Assembly: GCA_015039465.1 (NCBI GenBank)
Contig: MU130359.1
Span: 209,945 to 267,466 of the forward strand
From: Phlegmacium glaucopus
Taxonomy: Eukaryota; Basidiomycota; Agaricomycetes; Agaricales; Cortinariaceae
Direction of reading: 5' to 3'
Length of the DNA stretch: 57,522 bases
A program made the translations under genes and the position numbers. The notes beneath the pieces were generated by a model. It saw only the letters and a program-made list of their open reading frames with translations. It was not told the DNA's origin and searched no databases. Position 1 is the stretch's first letter. The number at the start of each line of letters is the position of its first letter. Shown here in pieces: positions 23,189 through 33,465 of this stretch.

Positions 23189-24150
23189 TCAAAGAAATGC
23201 TTTTATGGTTGCAAATACCTGTTCAATGGGATTCAGGTCTGGGGAATAAGGGGGCAAGAAGATGAGCTTGCAGTCTGGAAAGTCCTTCAGAAAATAATAT
23301 GCAAAGAATATAGAAAACAAACAAGCTTCGTCTTTGACAAGTTCTCGAACAGCCTCTGAGTGATGAATGTTACAGTTGTTGAGGATGAGAATGCTTCGGG
23401 GACCGGGATAAGGGTTGGTGAGAGGTATCTGAGTGAATTTGATCATGATATCTGTCGTTATTATAAATATACACATACCACATATTCACGAAGAAATTTC
23501 ACAAAGTGGTCTGAAGTAACCGAGCCAGGAATTATGTCGTGAGCAATAATTCCATCAAGAGTGAGGACTGGGAGTATTGAATATCGCTTTCCGCGCACAA
23601 AGCATCTCCGCTGGTAGCAACGCTGTCCAGTGAGGGACCATCCTTTCTTCCGAGTTGGGTTCTTTTTGTTGCGAGATGCTTCATCAATAATAACCATTGC
23701 TGGGTTGGAAACTAGGTCAGCAAAGTGGTTCATGTATAGAGCCCAACTCATATCATTCCTCTCTAATGCACGGATTGAAACACCTTTCTGCGAGAAATGG
23801 ATTCGGCGAAGGGTATGAAGCAGTGTTGGCACAGATATGCTGATGCCCCGACGTGTGAGGAGCATGTCCTGGAGCTCATCCAGATAAAGGCATGGCTCTT
23901 GATCAAGAACTGTCTTGATAATAAATTGAATATCTATGCTGTCGAGCTTCCTAGGTTGTCCTCGAGAATGTTGGCTATATGTGTTTGGGTTGTAAGTAAC
24001 ACCATAATCTCAAAAGTAATTCAATGTTTGGTATATCATCGACTTCTTCACACCCAATAGACGTTCAATTTCTTTGACCTTGAAGCCTTCAATATATGCA
24101 AGGTATGGTATACGAGCTTTGAGATCTCGGGAGACTTTGCGGCGAGGCAT
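23189..24150 (-). pseudogene. Tc1/mariner-type DDE transposase, decayed
   Basis: Starts MPRRKVSRDLKARIPYLAYI (ATG at 24150), with helix-turn-helix-like sequence (VKEIERLLGVKKSMIYQ) and RGQPRKLD. The catalytic domain has PAMVIIDEASRNKK (first Asp), GIIAHDIIPGSVTSDHF, an intron with a GTATGT donor (near 23477) and CACTCAG acceptor (near 23427), [13 protein letters not shown] where the second Asp is expected but Asn is present, and [14 protein letters not shown] (third acidic residue). A TGA interrupts the N-terminal domain (near 24018) and another ends the frame at IKAFL (23189). It would cut and paste the element at TA sites, but this copy cannot be active. Confidence 0.85.
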
Positions 24151-24250
24151 TCAGGCATCAAAGAACAGAGCCCAACCCTAATTTATAATTATATAACCCC
24201 ATGTTTTTTCTTCTCACATGATTCCATATAACTATGACAACAGCTGTAAG

Positions 24251-24683
24251 TGTTACGGCGACTATAAGCTTGCACTCATGTTCGGTGCTGGGCCGATAGA
24301 CCAAGTAACTAGGGACTATTGTACAATTGTAGTCGTATTCAACAAGTAAGACTGAGGACGGTAGGTTCTGAGCAAGCTGTGTAGATTAAGACCGTAGGAA
24401 TACAGAAGGTCTAAACTAGGGAATTGTAGCTATGGGTATGGCTCTTATATAGTAAGGGTTCGAGTCAGAGATAGTCCATGGTCCATGCTAGGTACAAGTC
24501 GGTACAAGTCAGAGATAAAGAGAGTGGGAGCGATAGTTATATATAGTACATGGAAGGTTCAGGGGCAAAGGGCGAATTGGGGAAGAGTGGTGTAAGAAGG
24601 GAACAATGAGGGAAGGTATGTTGTACAGTAAAGAAGAAGGAGAAAAAGAGTAGGGGCTATGCACGTACCAGATGTTCATAACA
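24251..24683. mobile_element. Solo LTR (433 bases), family 3
   Basis: It begins TGTTACGGCGACTATAAGC and ends GATGTTCATAACA, flanked by GTAAG (24246-24250 and 24684-24688). The left GTAAG includes the last G of the Tc1 inverted repeat and its TA, so this LTR landed after the Tc1 element. Removing both restores ATATTTAAGAGCTCAGACTT, matching the 53-kb LTR (TATATTTAAAGTACTCGAACTT). Confidence 0.88.
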
Positions 24684-25148
24684 GTAAGAGCTCAGACTTG
24701 TATGTTTTTCCTTAGTTTCAAATATCAACTTAGCTTCCCTATCTTGTTCTCCCTCTAAGTCCTTTAGGCTGCCACTTCTATTCTGTTTCCTTTTGGCTCT
24801 GAAATTAGGACAACAAAGGAGATGGGTAGCACAGCACATATGCTGAGGCTATAGTCCTACTCCATTACTGTTTCCATTTGGTTCCACCCATTCCAATACT
24901 CCATCCAATATTTTCTGTGCTTAACACTAGCACACACATATTATAATCAAGGAAGTTTGAATGAAGCAGAGCAGCTAGAGGTTCAAGTCATGGACCTGAG
25001 GAAGAAGTTGCTTGGTGCAGAACATCTAGACACCCTCATGAGCATGGACAATTTAGTAATTACATACCATGATCAAGGAAGGTGGGATGAGGCTGAGAAG
25101 TTGGAGCTTGAAGTCATGAATATAAGGAAGAGAGTAGGAAGAGATTGA

Positions 25149-26411
25149 GTACAGTGCTAATCAAAGTCAATAAACTATATCTGAGTAACCAGTAGTCCAA
25201 TTGAAAAGTATAAAAAACTTGTACTCATACCTTATTCACTTTCAATTCAAACATGTTCTGGAACCAAAAAAATAAATTGTAAATTTTTGCAGGGAATCTA
25301 TGAAATGGCACAGATTCTGAGTGTAGTAAATTGTGACATATTTACACTGGGTCAGATATACATTTAAATCAACAGTCAAGAAATGTGCCAATATCCAAAT
25401 ATTATTTGTAAGTTTTAGAAGTCAATCAAAGACATATCAAAAGGTATATTAAAATCACATTCCAATAAGTTCTAAATAACTTCCAAATGAAATCAAAGAA
25501 ATCAAGTGATTGTCACCTGATAATTATCATGGAAATATTGAAGATAGTTGTTGAATGTTATTTACATTTTATGGCATAATTTTATCAAGAGCTATTTATA
25601 ATCTTCCATATATAATCTTCCATATATTGAAACAAGAATCATGGTAGATTAATTTAAAATATAGTAAAGGTGTTGTTCATAATGTCATTCAGAATAAATC
25701 TTGAACAACAGATTCTGAGCCAAAATAATTTTTTGCTGCTGGTGACTCAAGTCTTGATGCTTGATAAGTGCAGCATCATATAAGTTGAAAATATTTACTT
25801 GATCCACTAACTGGTGCTCAGTTGACACAAGGAACCACCCAGTGATTGTGAAAGGTGTAGAGGTGGGTGTGCTACTCTTCTGTGCCTGACTTGTTGGAGC
25901 TAGAATATAATGATCTACTAGTAGGTGAATAATGAGTGATAAGCTATATGAAATATGATAGTCCAAGAATAATTGTCATGCCTTCAGTGTAATGTTCAAG
26001 GAATTGTTAAAAAGTTGAGGAAAAACAAAGGATAAATTTAAATAAAGGAAGGAAGGGAATTTACACAGATCTACAAGAACAAACATGGTGTGGCACATGG
26101 AATAAGAAAGAAGTAGTCATGCAATATACATCATGTGTGACAAAAACAAGACTCTGTTCTAATAAATTGATACTAATTAGTGATAATGAATCTGTTAAGG
26201 AACCACCACAGTGCTTCCTGCCAGTGGAGACTCATGGAAATTTTTAGGTCTTCTGATGCAACCCCCAAGCTTTGTAGGTACATGGATGGCTGGAGCTTGA
26301 AGCAAGGGGCACCAGATTTTACAAGGCATAACCTCAGCCAGGTCCATGAGTGGATGAAAACATATGGTTATAATTAGGTGATGGAGGAAGTACCTAATTT
26401 AATACTTATTA
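25149..26411. other. AT-rich 3' flank of NB-ARC gene 1, no gene called
   Basis: The first 200 bases resemble the 3' flank of the second NB-ARC gene after 44284, so they are its old 3' end. The remainder is AT-rich with short ORFs (25685-25966 -, 26180-26377 +) that show no motif I recognise. Confidence 0.4.
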
Positions 26412-27388
26412 TCAAAGACTGGATTCCCAACGACCTTTTTCCTCTATCCAAGTGCGCTTCAATTTAACAACCTGGCGTAGGGGCACACACCAGGAAAGTT
26501 CTGCCTCCCACTGTGGGTCCTCACCACATTCTCGCATGAGAACATCGTACCGATACATCAGCCCAAATAAAGTCTTCAAATATTCTCTCGTTGCTTCCAT
26601 GTCTTCATGTACAGACACCTCTTTCAGGTTATCTGGGCATTGGGGAACGAAAATTAGAAGAATTCCAACGACAAAAAAATGGCAGGTTAACCTTCATATA
26701 TATCTCTAATCCTTATCCCGCACTTGGTCAAAAACTGAACATGGGGGATCTGTTGTGCTGGGCAATGCATACTGGTCGCAACCTCCATAAGAAGATCTTT
26801 ATACTCGTTCAATTCTTTATAACTCCCATTTTCCAATATCCCGGTCGCATACGCGCCGTTGAAAAACATATATGCGCGGATAGCGGACTCCTTGACGCGT
26901 GAAAAACCAAAGTGGTCTCCCCAGCCTAGAGAATGAAGACGAGCGATAGGGATGTCGGGGTGATGTGCGAGCATGAGGAGGGTGGAGAGTTGGTTTTCAT
27001 GTAGAAGGACTTTGACGACATCGGCGAGTCGACCGTCGTGATAGCTCCTTTGTCCGGTAACGGGATCACGATGTGCTCTCGCAATCCAATGTTCAATCCG
27101 TTGATTACGATCATTCAGATAATCAGGATATCGGTCTCGTAACTCATCCGAAAATAAGTTTCCCGTGGTCGGGCATTCGAACCTAGGAGGATATTTCTTC
27201 CGTTCTGTTTCAGAGAAAGTGATGATCGTTTGAGTAAATTTTCTGATGAAATGTTTAAGTTCTTGAGATGCGTTGGGTTTTCCTTTAGTTCTCAAGGATG
27301 TTATGTTTGGAGTAAAGCGTTTATCGTTGCGAACGAATTCGAAATTTGAGGCGAATAAGCCCCATGGGATGTTGTGTCCTTGATGCAT
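26412..27388 (-). CDS. Unknown gene, copy 2 (apparently intact, 305 aa)
   Basis: Two exons, 27388-26692 and 26632-26412, separated by a 59-base intron (GTTAAC donor, CAG acceptor), give an uninterrupted 305-residue protein. It starts MHQGHNIPWGLFASNFEFVR and contains PPRFECPTTGNLFSDELRDR, RIEHWIARAHRDPVTGQRSY, LADVVKVLLHENQLSTLLML and SRVKESAIRAYMFFNGAYAT. It has no signal peptide, membrane segment or catalytic motif that I can identify. The composition is that of a soluble, largely helical protein. The copy at 13549-14572 is frameshifted, so this is the likely functional one. The ATG is shared by both copies and is preceded by the same conserved upstream sequence. Function unknown. Confidence 0.6.
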
Positions 27389-28512
27389 GGTTGTGTGGGG
27401 TCTTGAATCCTGATGTTTATGAGGTCAGCTGTCATTGTCAAATCGTTTCGGAGCCGTTGTAATTATGATGATCCCATGACTCTATTCAAATCTATAGCTC
27501 AGAGGTCAATATAAAAACTGTCGAGGGTATGGTTGGTTTTGATTTCTAACTGGGTCTGATTCGAATCTGTGTTCGAAGGCAGTACTAACGCCAGCGCGGC
27601 GTTACATAACTGGGTGACTTTCCATAAGGCTAACTTGATTTCTTCAAATCTAAACCTTAATTTCGGAGTTCAAAAGTGTACCTGGCAACGAATATTTAGC
27701 GGTTTTCTAAACCACAACGACCTGACATAAAACAAATAAATTATTTAACTTGAATCCAGATTTGGTTATCATCAGATAGGTGTGACGGTTATCTACATCG
27801 TTCCAGTACTATGGATGAAGAAATGGCCACTTTCTGTTCATGCAGGAGACTGAGGAGTGCGAGGCTGAAGAATTCAATGCTCACCTGGCCACAGCACTTA
27901 TCACATGAGCAGATGTGGGCCGATTTCTGCACAATGAACAGCAAAATCCAACACAAAATTACCTCTGCCGTCCCCAGCTCTTGCGAAAGGCACGGGCCTG
28001 AGCCTTCAGGGTCCAGGGTACAGTCGAGCTGGCTGCATGGAACAGCGCTGGTAATGGGGGAGAGATGCTCTTGTCGGCGCGGGAGGGACGAAAAGCACAA
28101 AAACGGCAACGGGACGGGACCCGAAGAGCCTTATTTGGGCGTTGATGGATTCAAGAATCTGGAGGAGGGGTCGATACCCTCTCTCCAAATTTAAGGTTTA
28201 GAAAGCTCTTGAAAAACGCCACCTGACAGGTCTAGTACCAGATTAGGACGGTATCCATACGGCACTTCGGCACAGGACCCTACCTGTCAATAGTTTAGAG
28301 TTAGAAATTCAAGTTAGCCTTATGGAAAGTCACCCACTATGAACGTGTGTACTAGGGTCTACTAGGGTTCGTTTACCTGGGTGTTAGAATGTATGTAGGT
28401 AAGAAGTTATAAAACGATGTATAAATTTTTATTATCCTGAATTTCTGATGGAGGCCCTTGCCGGCGGAACTCTACGAAACGGAAGCCATGTGGAGTGGGT
28501 TGAATCGGAGGA
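26440..28512. repeat. Segmental duplication, copy D2
   Basis: Collinear with 13614-15415. It lacks the hAT-type MITE of D1 and instead holds the element 27612-28335. Homology ends near GGAGGAGATGTC, about 100 bases before the start of the TPS3-like gene, so the promoter of that gene may be partly shared with D1. Confidence 0.85.
27612..28335. mobile_element. PIF/Harbinger-like non-autonomous element (724 bases)
   Basis: The ends 27612-27637 and 28310-28335 are a perfect 26-base inverted repeat (GGGTGACTTTCCATAAGGCT..). ACT flanks both sides (27609-27611 and 28336-28338), and copy D1 has a single CATAACTATGAAC here, the empty site. GGG-starting TIRs with 3-base duplications fit PIF/Harbinger, although ACT is not the usual TWA target. 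An ORF of 127 codons inside (27811-28194, +) has no transposase motif. Confidence 0.88.
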
Positions 28513-28613
28513 GATGTCCCAAACGGTAAAGTGCTCGTCATCGATCGCAATTTCCTATTTCCTATATCAACTCGGTGCTCACTGTTACACATCTTCACTT
28601 TCAACAGTCATCA

Positions 28614-31600
28614 ATGTCTTCCTTTCGTAACCACAGAATAGTCATTGCCTCCCTATTTCTCCCCACAACCGCCGTTCTCGGAGAGTCTGGTCCTCCAACA
28701 CCAGAGCGGCCCATCCAAGACAGTAATACCGATAGCACTATCTCTGCCGTCACTAACAGACTTATTGCTACCAACATCGCTGTGGACCCTACGAAGCCAA
28801 AACCCCTGAAGCCGTCAATCAACACCACAAGTAATCACAACCGTCAGCCCAGTGCTAGCGGTCCTCTTAAGAGTATTGTTGAAGATCTCAAGGACAAGGT
28901 ACACACACACGTCATTCACCGTGGCATAATTACTCACATTCATCATCATTGTCAGAGCCGACATGCCACGCCATCCACTCGTTCACCGACTAACGAAACT
29001 TCCTCTAATCCGTTCAAGCTCACCCGGTTCGCATTAAGTCCCGAGCCGATAAAGAAACATCAGACAGCCCATCCGGACTCACAGTCTACTGGTCGTCTGC
29101 GTCGTAAACAAAGCCGCTCTTCATCTCGTCGTGCACATTCTTTGTCTGGTACACCGAACGTAACACCCAGTCAGTCTTCATCAGGAAAGGAACCTAAAAC
29201 ATGGCATATGGAGCCTAACCCCCACGCCAATGGGGGTCTGAAGAACGCTGTAGACAGCGTCGAAGGCCGTATACGCAAAAAACTCTGGGTTGGTACCTTG
29301 GGCACATGCACGGATGAGTTCGAAGAGGATCTCAGGAAAGATATTGATTCGAGGATGTTGGCTCAAATGTCGAGTTTGCCTGTCTGGATTCCTGATGCCG
29401 AGTTTCAAAGCTGTTATGATGAATTTTGCCATCAAGTAAGCGACTTTCTTGTTAAAAAGAACTTGGGCATTTACAGGGAATGAACAGGTACTTTGGCCTT
29501 GTCTGCATTATGCAGTTCCTGACGCGCCTAAAACGAAGCTGTTCTACGAATCGGCATCTTACAAACAATATGTCGCTGTCAACCAACGTTTTGCAGACGT
29601 CATCATAGCCAACCATCAAGAAGGCGATATGAGTATGCATATTATTTATTATTTATTATTTTATTTGACAATCCAAAATTAACTCTAGTTTGGGTGAATG
29701 ACTACCATCTCCTCCTATTGCCGGCTCTACTGCGTGCATCACCCCACATATCGCAAAATACCCCCATCGGCTTCTTCATGCATGTGGCCTTCCCCTCTTC
29801 CGAGATCTTCCGTTGCCTATCAGTGCGCAAAGATCTATTGCGGGGTATCGTCGGCGCTGATCTTGTGGGATTCCAAACTGCGAACAACGCAAGGCATTTT
29901 AGACAGACTGTCAGTCGTATTCTGAGTTTCGAGGCGCTGCCGAAAGGTATCCAAATTCCTGAAGGCGAAGGATTGCCGGGCGCAGATGGATCCACTACCA
30001 ATACGGGTGGGGAGGCGAAAGTACGAGATGGGAATCAAGAGAGAGGGAGGTTTGTAGATGTGGGTGTGTTTCCGATGGGTATCGATGTGAAACAGCTGCA
30101 TATTCGCAAGTAAGTGAATGCTAGCTTTGATTTATTCAGATGTTGATGTTGTTTTTGATTTATGGCAGGAACGAGCCTGAAGTGGCTGAATGGGTACAGG
30201 TGCTTAAACAGCGCTATTCAGGGATGAAAATTGCCGTTGGACGAGACAAACTCGATGAGATTCAGGTAATTTGAATGGCGCTAGGCCTGCTTTTACCAAA
30301 ATACTCATAATTAAATATAGGGCGTCAGACACAAACTCCTCGCATTCGAAGCCTTCCTCATCAAATATCCCGCATGGCAAGGCAAAATTGTACTCATCCA
30401 AGTAGCACTCCAAACCACCGAATCAAATGAATTAGCTGCAGGCGGTGTCGCCGACGTCGTCTCCCGCATCAACTCCCGTTTCTCTACTTTGACTTACCAA
30501 CCTGTCGTATTCCTCCACGTCCAAGATTTAACATTCAATCAGTACTTGGCCTTGTTGACCGTGGCTGATGCTTTCATTGTGACGAGTTTGAGGGAGGGGA
30601 TGGCCTTGAGGACCCATGAATATGTGGAGTGTCAAGAGGGCCGGTATAGGCCCTTGGTATTGAGTGAGTTTACGGGAAGTTATAGTTATAGTGGGTTTAG
30701 GAGTTGTATTGCGATTAATCCGTGGGATACAAGAGGTACGGCTGATGCTATATACCAGGTGGGCTTTTTTATTTCTCTGGAGGATCGATACTTATTAATT
30801 GGGGATAGGCATTGACGATGAGCGATGAAGAGGCCCGATCCCGATGGGAGGTAAATGCTTTTAATCGCCCTTTATCAACTATCGCGCAATAACTCATTTT
30901 ATCCTCATCCAGGACCTCCACAACCACGTCATAACTCAAACAGCCCAAGCCTTCGTCACCACCTTCCTCAACCGCTGCGTGCGTGCGCACACCGAACATA
31001 TGCAAGATGATTCCATCTCCGTTCCCCCACTTGAAGTGTCTCGTGTCTCGCCTCGGTACAAACATTCTCGTAAACGATTGGTTTTGGTTGATTTTGAAGG
31101 TACACTTTGGAGTCGTGATTTATCGAGGGCTGGTTTGGTTGGGATGGCGCAGGGGGAGTATGTGTTTCCTGAAGAGGCTGTGAATGCGTTGGGGAAGTTG
31201 GCGGAAGATGCGAGGAATGAAGTGTGGTTGTTGAGTGGATTGAGGGTTGATGGAGTTTTGGAGAAGGTTAGGGAGAAGGTGCCGAAGGTTGGGATTGTGT
31301 ATGTCTTTCTCTTCTATCAGACGGTTTGGGTAACTTATACGATACCCTTTTACAGTGCGGAGAATGGTTGTTTCATCAAAACACGAGCTGTGGGCTCTTA
31401 CAATGGGGAATGGATCAACATGGTGTCAAATTTCAATCTGACATGGAAGAGTGCTTGTTTGGAGATTCTCCACTATGTACGCCCTTTCCTCGTCAGAGAT
31501 AATCGTGTTTGTTAATTTTTTAACAGTTCAGCGAGAGGACTCCAGGATCGTTCATCGAAGAGAGACAAGCTTCTATGGTATGGAGATTCTGGACAGGTGT

Positions 31601-32160
31601 GAGTGGGGATTGTCCCGATCGGCAGTGGGCACAGAGACAAGCTGCCGAAGCACAGAATCACATCTTTGATAGGTGTGTTCTTTCTTCGTATCCACTTATA
31701 GGTGCTTATCTTCATCGCCAGCCTTGGCGAGCGTTATGGATTACGCATCATTCCAGGAAAGAACAGTTTCCTAGTTCTGCCTAATAATGTCTCTCGTTCT
31801 ACTGCTGTTGGAGCCATTTTGCATCCTGGAGGGCCAGCCCGCTCTCTAATCACCCGTAATAGCCAACCTCTAGTACGGTCAAACAGTGTGAGCAACCTCA
31901 GCGGTTCCAACTCTGGATGGTCTCTATCCTCAGGATCTTACACGCCTCACGAGGAGTATAGCTCAGGTGGATTTGGAAGTGGTGCAGAAGACGTTGATTT
32001 CTTGTTAGCTGTCAGCTCTGATGAGAAATTGTTGAGGAGGTTGAATGAGTTTGATGGTAGTGAGACGGTTTCGACGAGTGGGAAAGGGACGGATGGGAAG
32101 TGGACGTTGGAGAGTGAGGAGGCTGTCAAGGTGTTGGGGGTGTTTGCAGGTGTGGTTTAG
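28614..32160 (+). CDS. Trehalose synthase complex regulatory subunit, Tps3/Tsl1-like
   Basis: Eleven exons (28614-28898, 28956-29435, 29488-29632, 29689-30109, 30169-30265, 30321-30758, 30809-30850, 30913-31298, 31356-31476, 31527-31672, 31722-32160) join in phase to 999 residues. Residues 1-200 are Ser/Pro/Thr-rich. A GT20 domain (about 220-650) shows VWVNDYHLLLLPALL-like sequence, GFFMHVAFPSSEIFRCL, VGVFPMGIDV and GRDKLDEIQGVRHKL, then EGMALRTHEYVECQ. A HAD phosphatase-like domain follows, with DFEGTLW near residue 696 where active enzymes have DxDGT, and VAENGCFIK. Changed catalytic positions suit the regulatory subunits of the cytosolic complex that makes trehalose through trehalose 6-phosphate. 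A 57-base in-frame first intron could be retained without a stop. Looks intact. Confidence 0.88.
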
Positions 32161-33100
32161 GGCTCGTTCCCAGTGGAATGGTGGTGGTGGTGGTGGTGCT
32201 GTTGTGGGGGAATGGTTTTCTCGGATAAACGAACCCCCTCTGTTTCTTGATTGGTTTCCTGATCTCTTTCTCGTTTGTGAACCCACACAAGGTTGACTCT
32301 TTCATTCTCACTTTGCCAGGCTCACCATGTGCGATGGACGTGCCTATCAGAAGAACAAAACCGGCGAGAAGATAGTCAGTTCTCGAGCAAAAAACTTGCC
32401 CCCCAGAATAAAAAAAACAGCTCGACCACGATCAAGATTTTTGCCTTTCTTTCCCTTTTTTTGGATATACATAATACGAACTGGTCGCTGCGGATTGATT
32501 TTTAGATGGTGGTTCTAACAACGCGATGCAGCAGAATGAGGTTGCCGCTCAATCGGAGAAAAAAATAAAAATAGAAATCAAACAACTGAGGTCGAAAGAC
32601 TGTTGCTGGTTCCGAAAGGTTAGGGGATTGGGGGGTTTTTAGGAATTGTTATAGTCATTTATTTTTTTCAAAGGATTTAAAATATGTAAAATGCATGTAC
32701 AGGTAGAAAAATATTTTCTGAATGATCATCTTGACTGTTGTTTCGCTACCTCCACTATGTGAGATGATTGATGTGTTGCTAGGCCACTTTATCACTACAT
32801 CTTTCAATTGCAAGTTCAACGTTCAACGCTCAACGTTGACACCGGTATATCATATCATGTTATAAATTTGAGAACAATTCATATACTTTATTTTTTTTAA
32901 ATTTTTTTTTGGTGGAGCGTTTAGATAGCGTAGAGCTAAACAACCCGTTCTTCTGGACCCGCTAGTTGAGGGGTCCATGACCCCCCTGGTTAGTAGTTGT
33001 TTAGGGACGAGAATTCAATTTTACCATGGGGAAATGCCATTACGCACGAGGTGTGGGACTCACGACACCACAGCTGCTGCGCCTTACTTCATGTACTTTA
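32161..33100. other. Intergenic, no gene called
   Basis: Probable 3' region of the TPS3-like gene followed by T-rich sequence. Short ORFs in several frames (32293-32518) are low-complexity or overlapping. No RNA gene or clear repeat found. Confidence 0.4.
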
Positions 33101-33465
33101 GCATTTAAATCAATTCGGCCGTCCCCTGTCTCCGGCCTTCTGGATGTGGCCGAGATCGGCTACTTGTCCCCCCTGTCCCTTCTCAAGTGGCCGGTAGTTC
33201 ACACTGATCCTGATAAGGACCTAAATGGCACTACACAATCTGTCCGAAAGTAATAATTACACCTCTAGTAAGCTAAGAGCTATTAGCATCAGAGGCATCA
33301 GCGCTAAACCATCAACTCAAAGCTATTTACTCAGTTACTGGCCGAATAGTAATAGTATAACCCTGACCGAATTTGGGCAAATGTCCCTAGTCGCCCGGCT
33401 GGTGGCCGGAGATAGAATTTCGTGTCTCTCCTCCCGGCTCCCCCCGGCCGAATTGATTTAAATAC
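33101..33465. mobile_element. MITE of 365 bases with TA duplication
   Basis: The inverted ends 33101-33121 (GCATTTAAATCAATTCGGCC G) and 33445-33465 match with one change. TA flanks both sides (33099-33100 and 33466-33467), consistent with a mariner-type MITE. The interior is GC-rich (CCGGC tracts) against an AT-rich background and has no coding capacity. Confidence 0.65.

Larger units (their letters stand above)
21058..24246. mobile_element. Two-gene Tc1/mariner-type transposon (3,189 bases)
   Basis: The ends CAGCTGTTTTCATAGTTATA (from 21058) and the complement of the sequence ending CAGCTG at 24246 match over about 35 of 42 positions. TA flanks both (21056-21057, 24247-24248). It sits inside the solo LTR at 20703-24926. 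It carries a transposase on the minus strand (right part) and a second multi-exon gene on the plus strand (left part), converging near 22995-23190. Both genes are damaged. Confidence 0.85.
20703..24926. mobile_element. Solo LTR of the 53-kb gypsy family, carrying two nested insertions
   Basis: The outer limits are TGTTATAATTCAG at 20703 and GTGCTTAACA ending at 24926, with CTAGC duplicated at 20698-20702 and 24927-24931 inside a TPR unit. The left part (20703-21057) and right part (24689-24926) align to the 5' LTR at 52979-53563. For example, GGATTATTCACCCAAGAATG occurs in both. Subtracting the Tc1 element with its TA and the solo LTR with its 5-base duplication leaves 595 bases, against 585 for the 53-kb LTR. 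The copy has lost many CpG sites relative to that LTR. Confidence 0.88.
17209..25148 (+). pseudogene. NB-ARC/TPR STAND (NLR-like) gene 1, disrupted by nested transposons
   Basis: A paralogue of the gene at 40527-44284, recognisable from the MKRLFKFGRAKK start to the C-terminal NIRKRVGRD end (25148). A GMGGIGKTQ P-loop lies near 17893, WLIVFDNADD (Walker B) near 18160, and GCIPLAVNHAGAYIEAGKC (GxP-type region) near 18410. TPR units of 42 codons run from 19185 on, most with an EAEQLEVQVMDMRKKLLGAEHPDT-like core. Lesions are a TGA near 17776, a 2-base net insertion near 18905 that moves the frame, a solo LTR in a TPR unit (20133-20545), and a composite insertion (20703-24926) in a later unit. 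Coding sequence resumes at 20551-20702 and 24932-25148. Intact relatives are cytosolic signal-sensing ATPases, some acting in allorecognition or immunity. This copy is dead. Confidence 0.85.

Noticed and set aside
27811..28194. 127-codon ORF as the transposase of the PIF/Harbinger-like element
   Set aside because: It is too short, with no DDE or DNA-binding motif visible; the element is non-autonomous.
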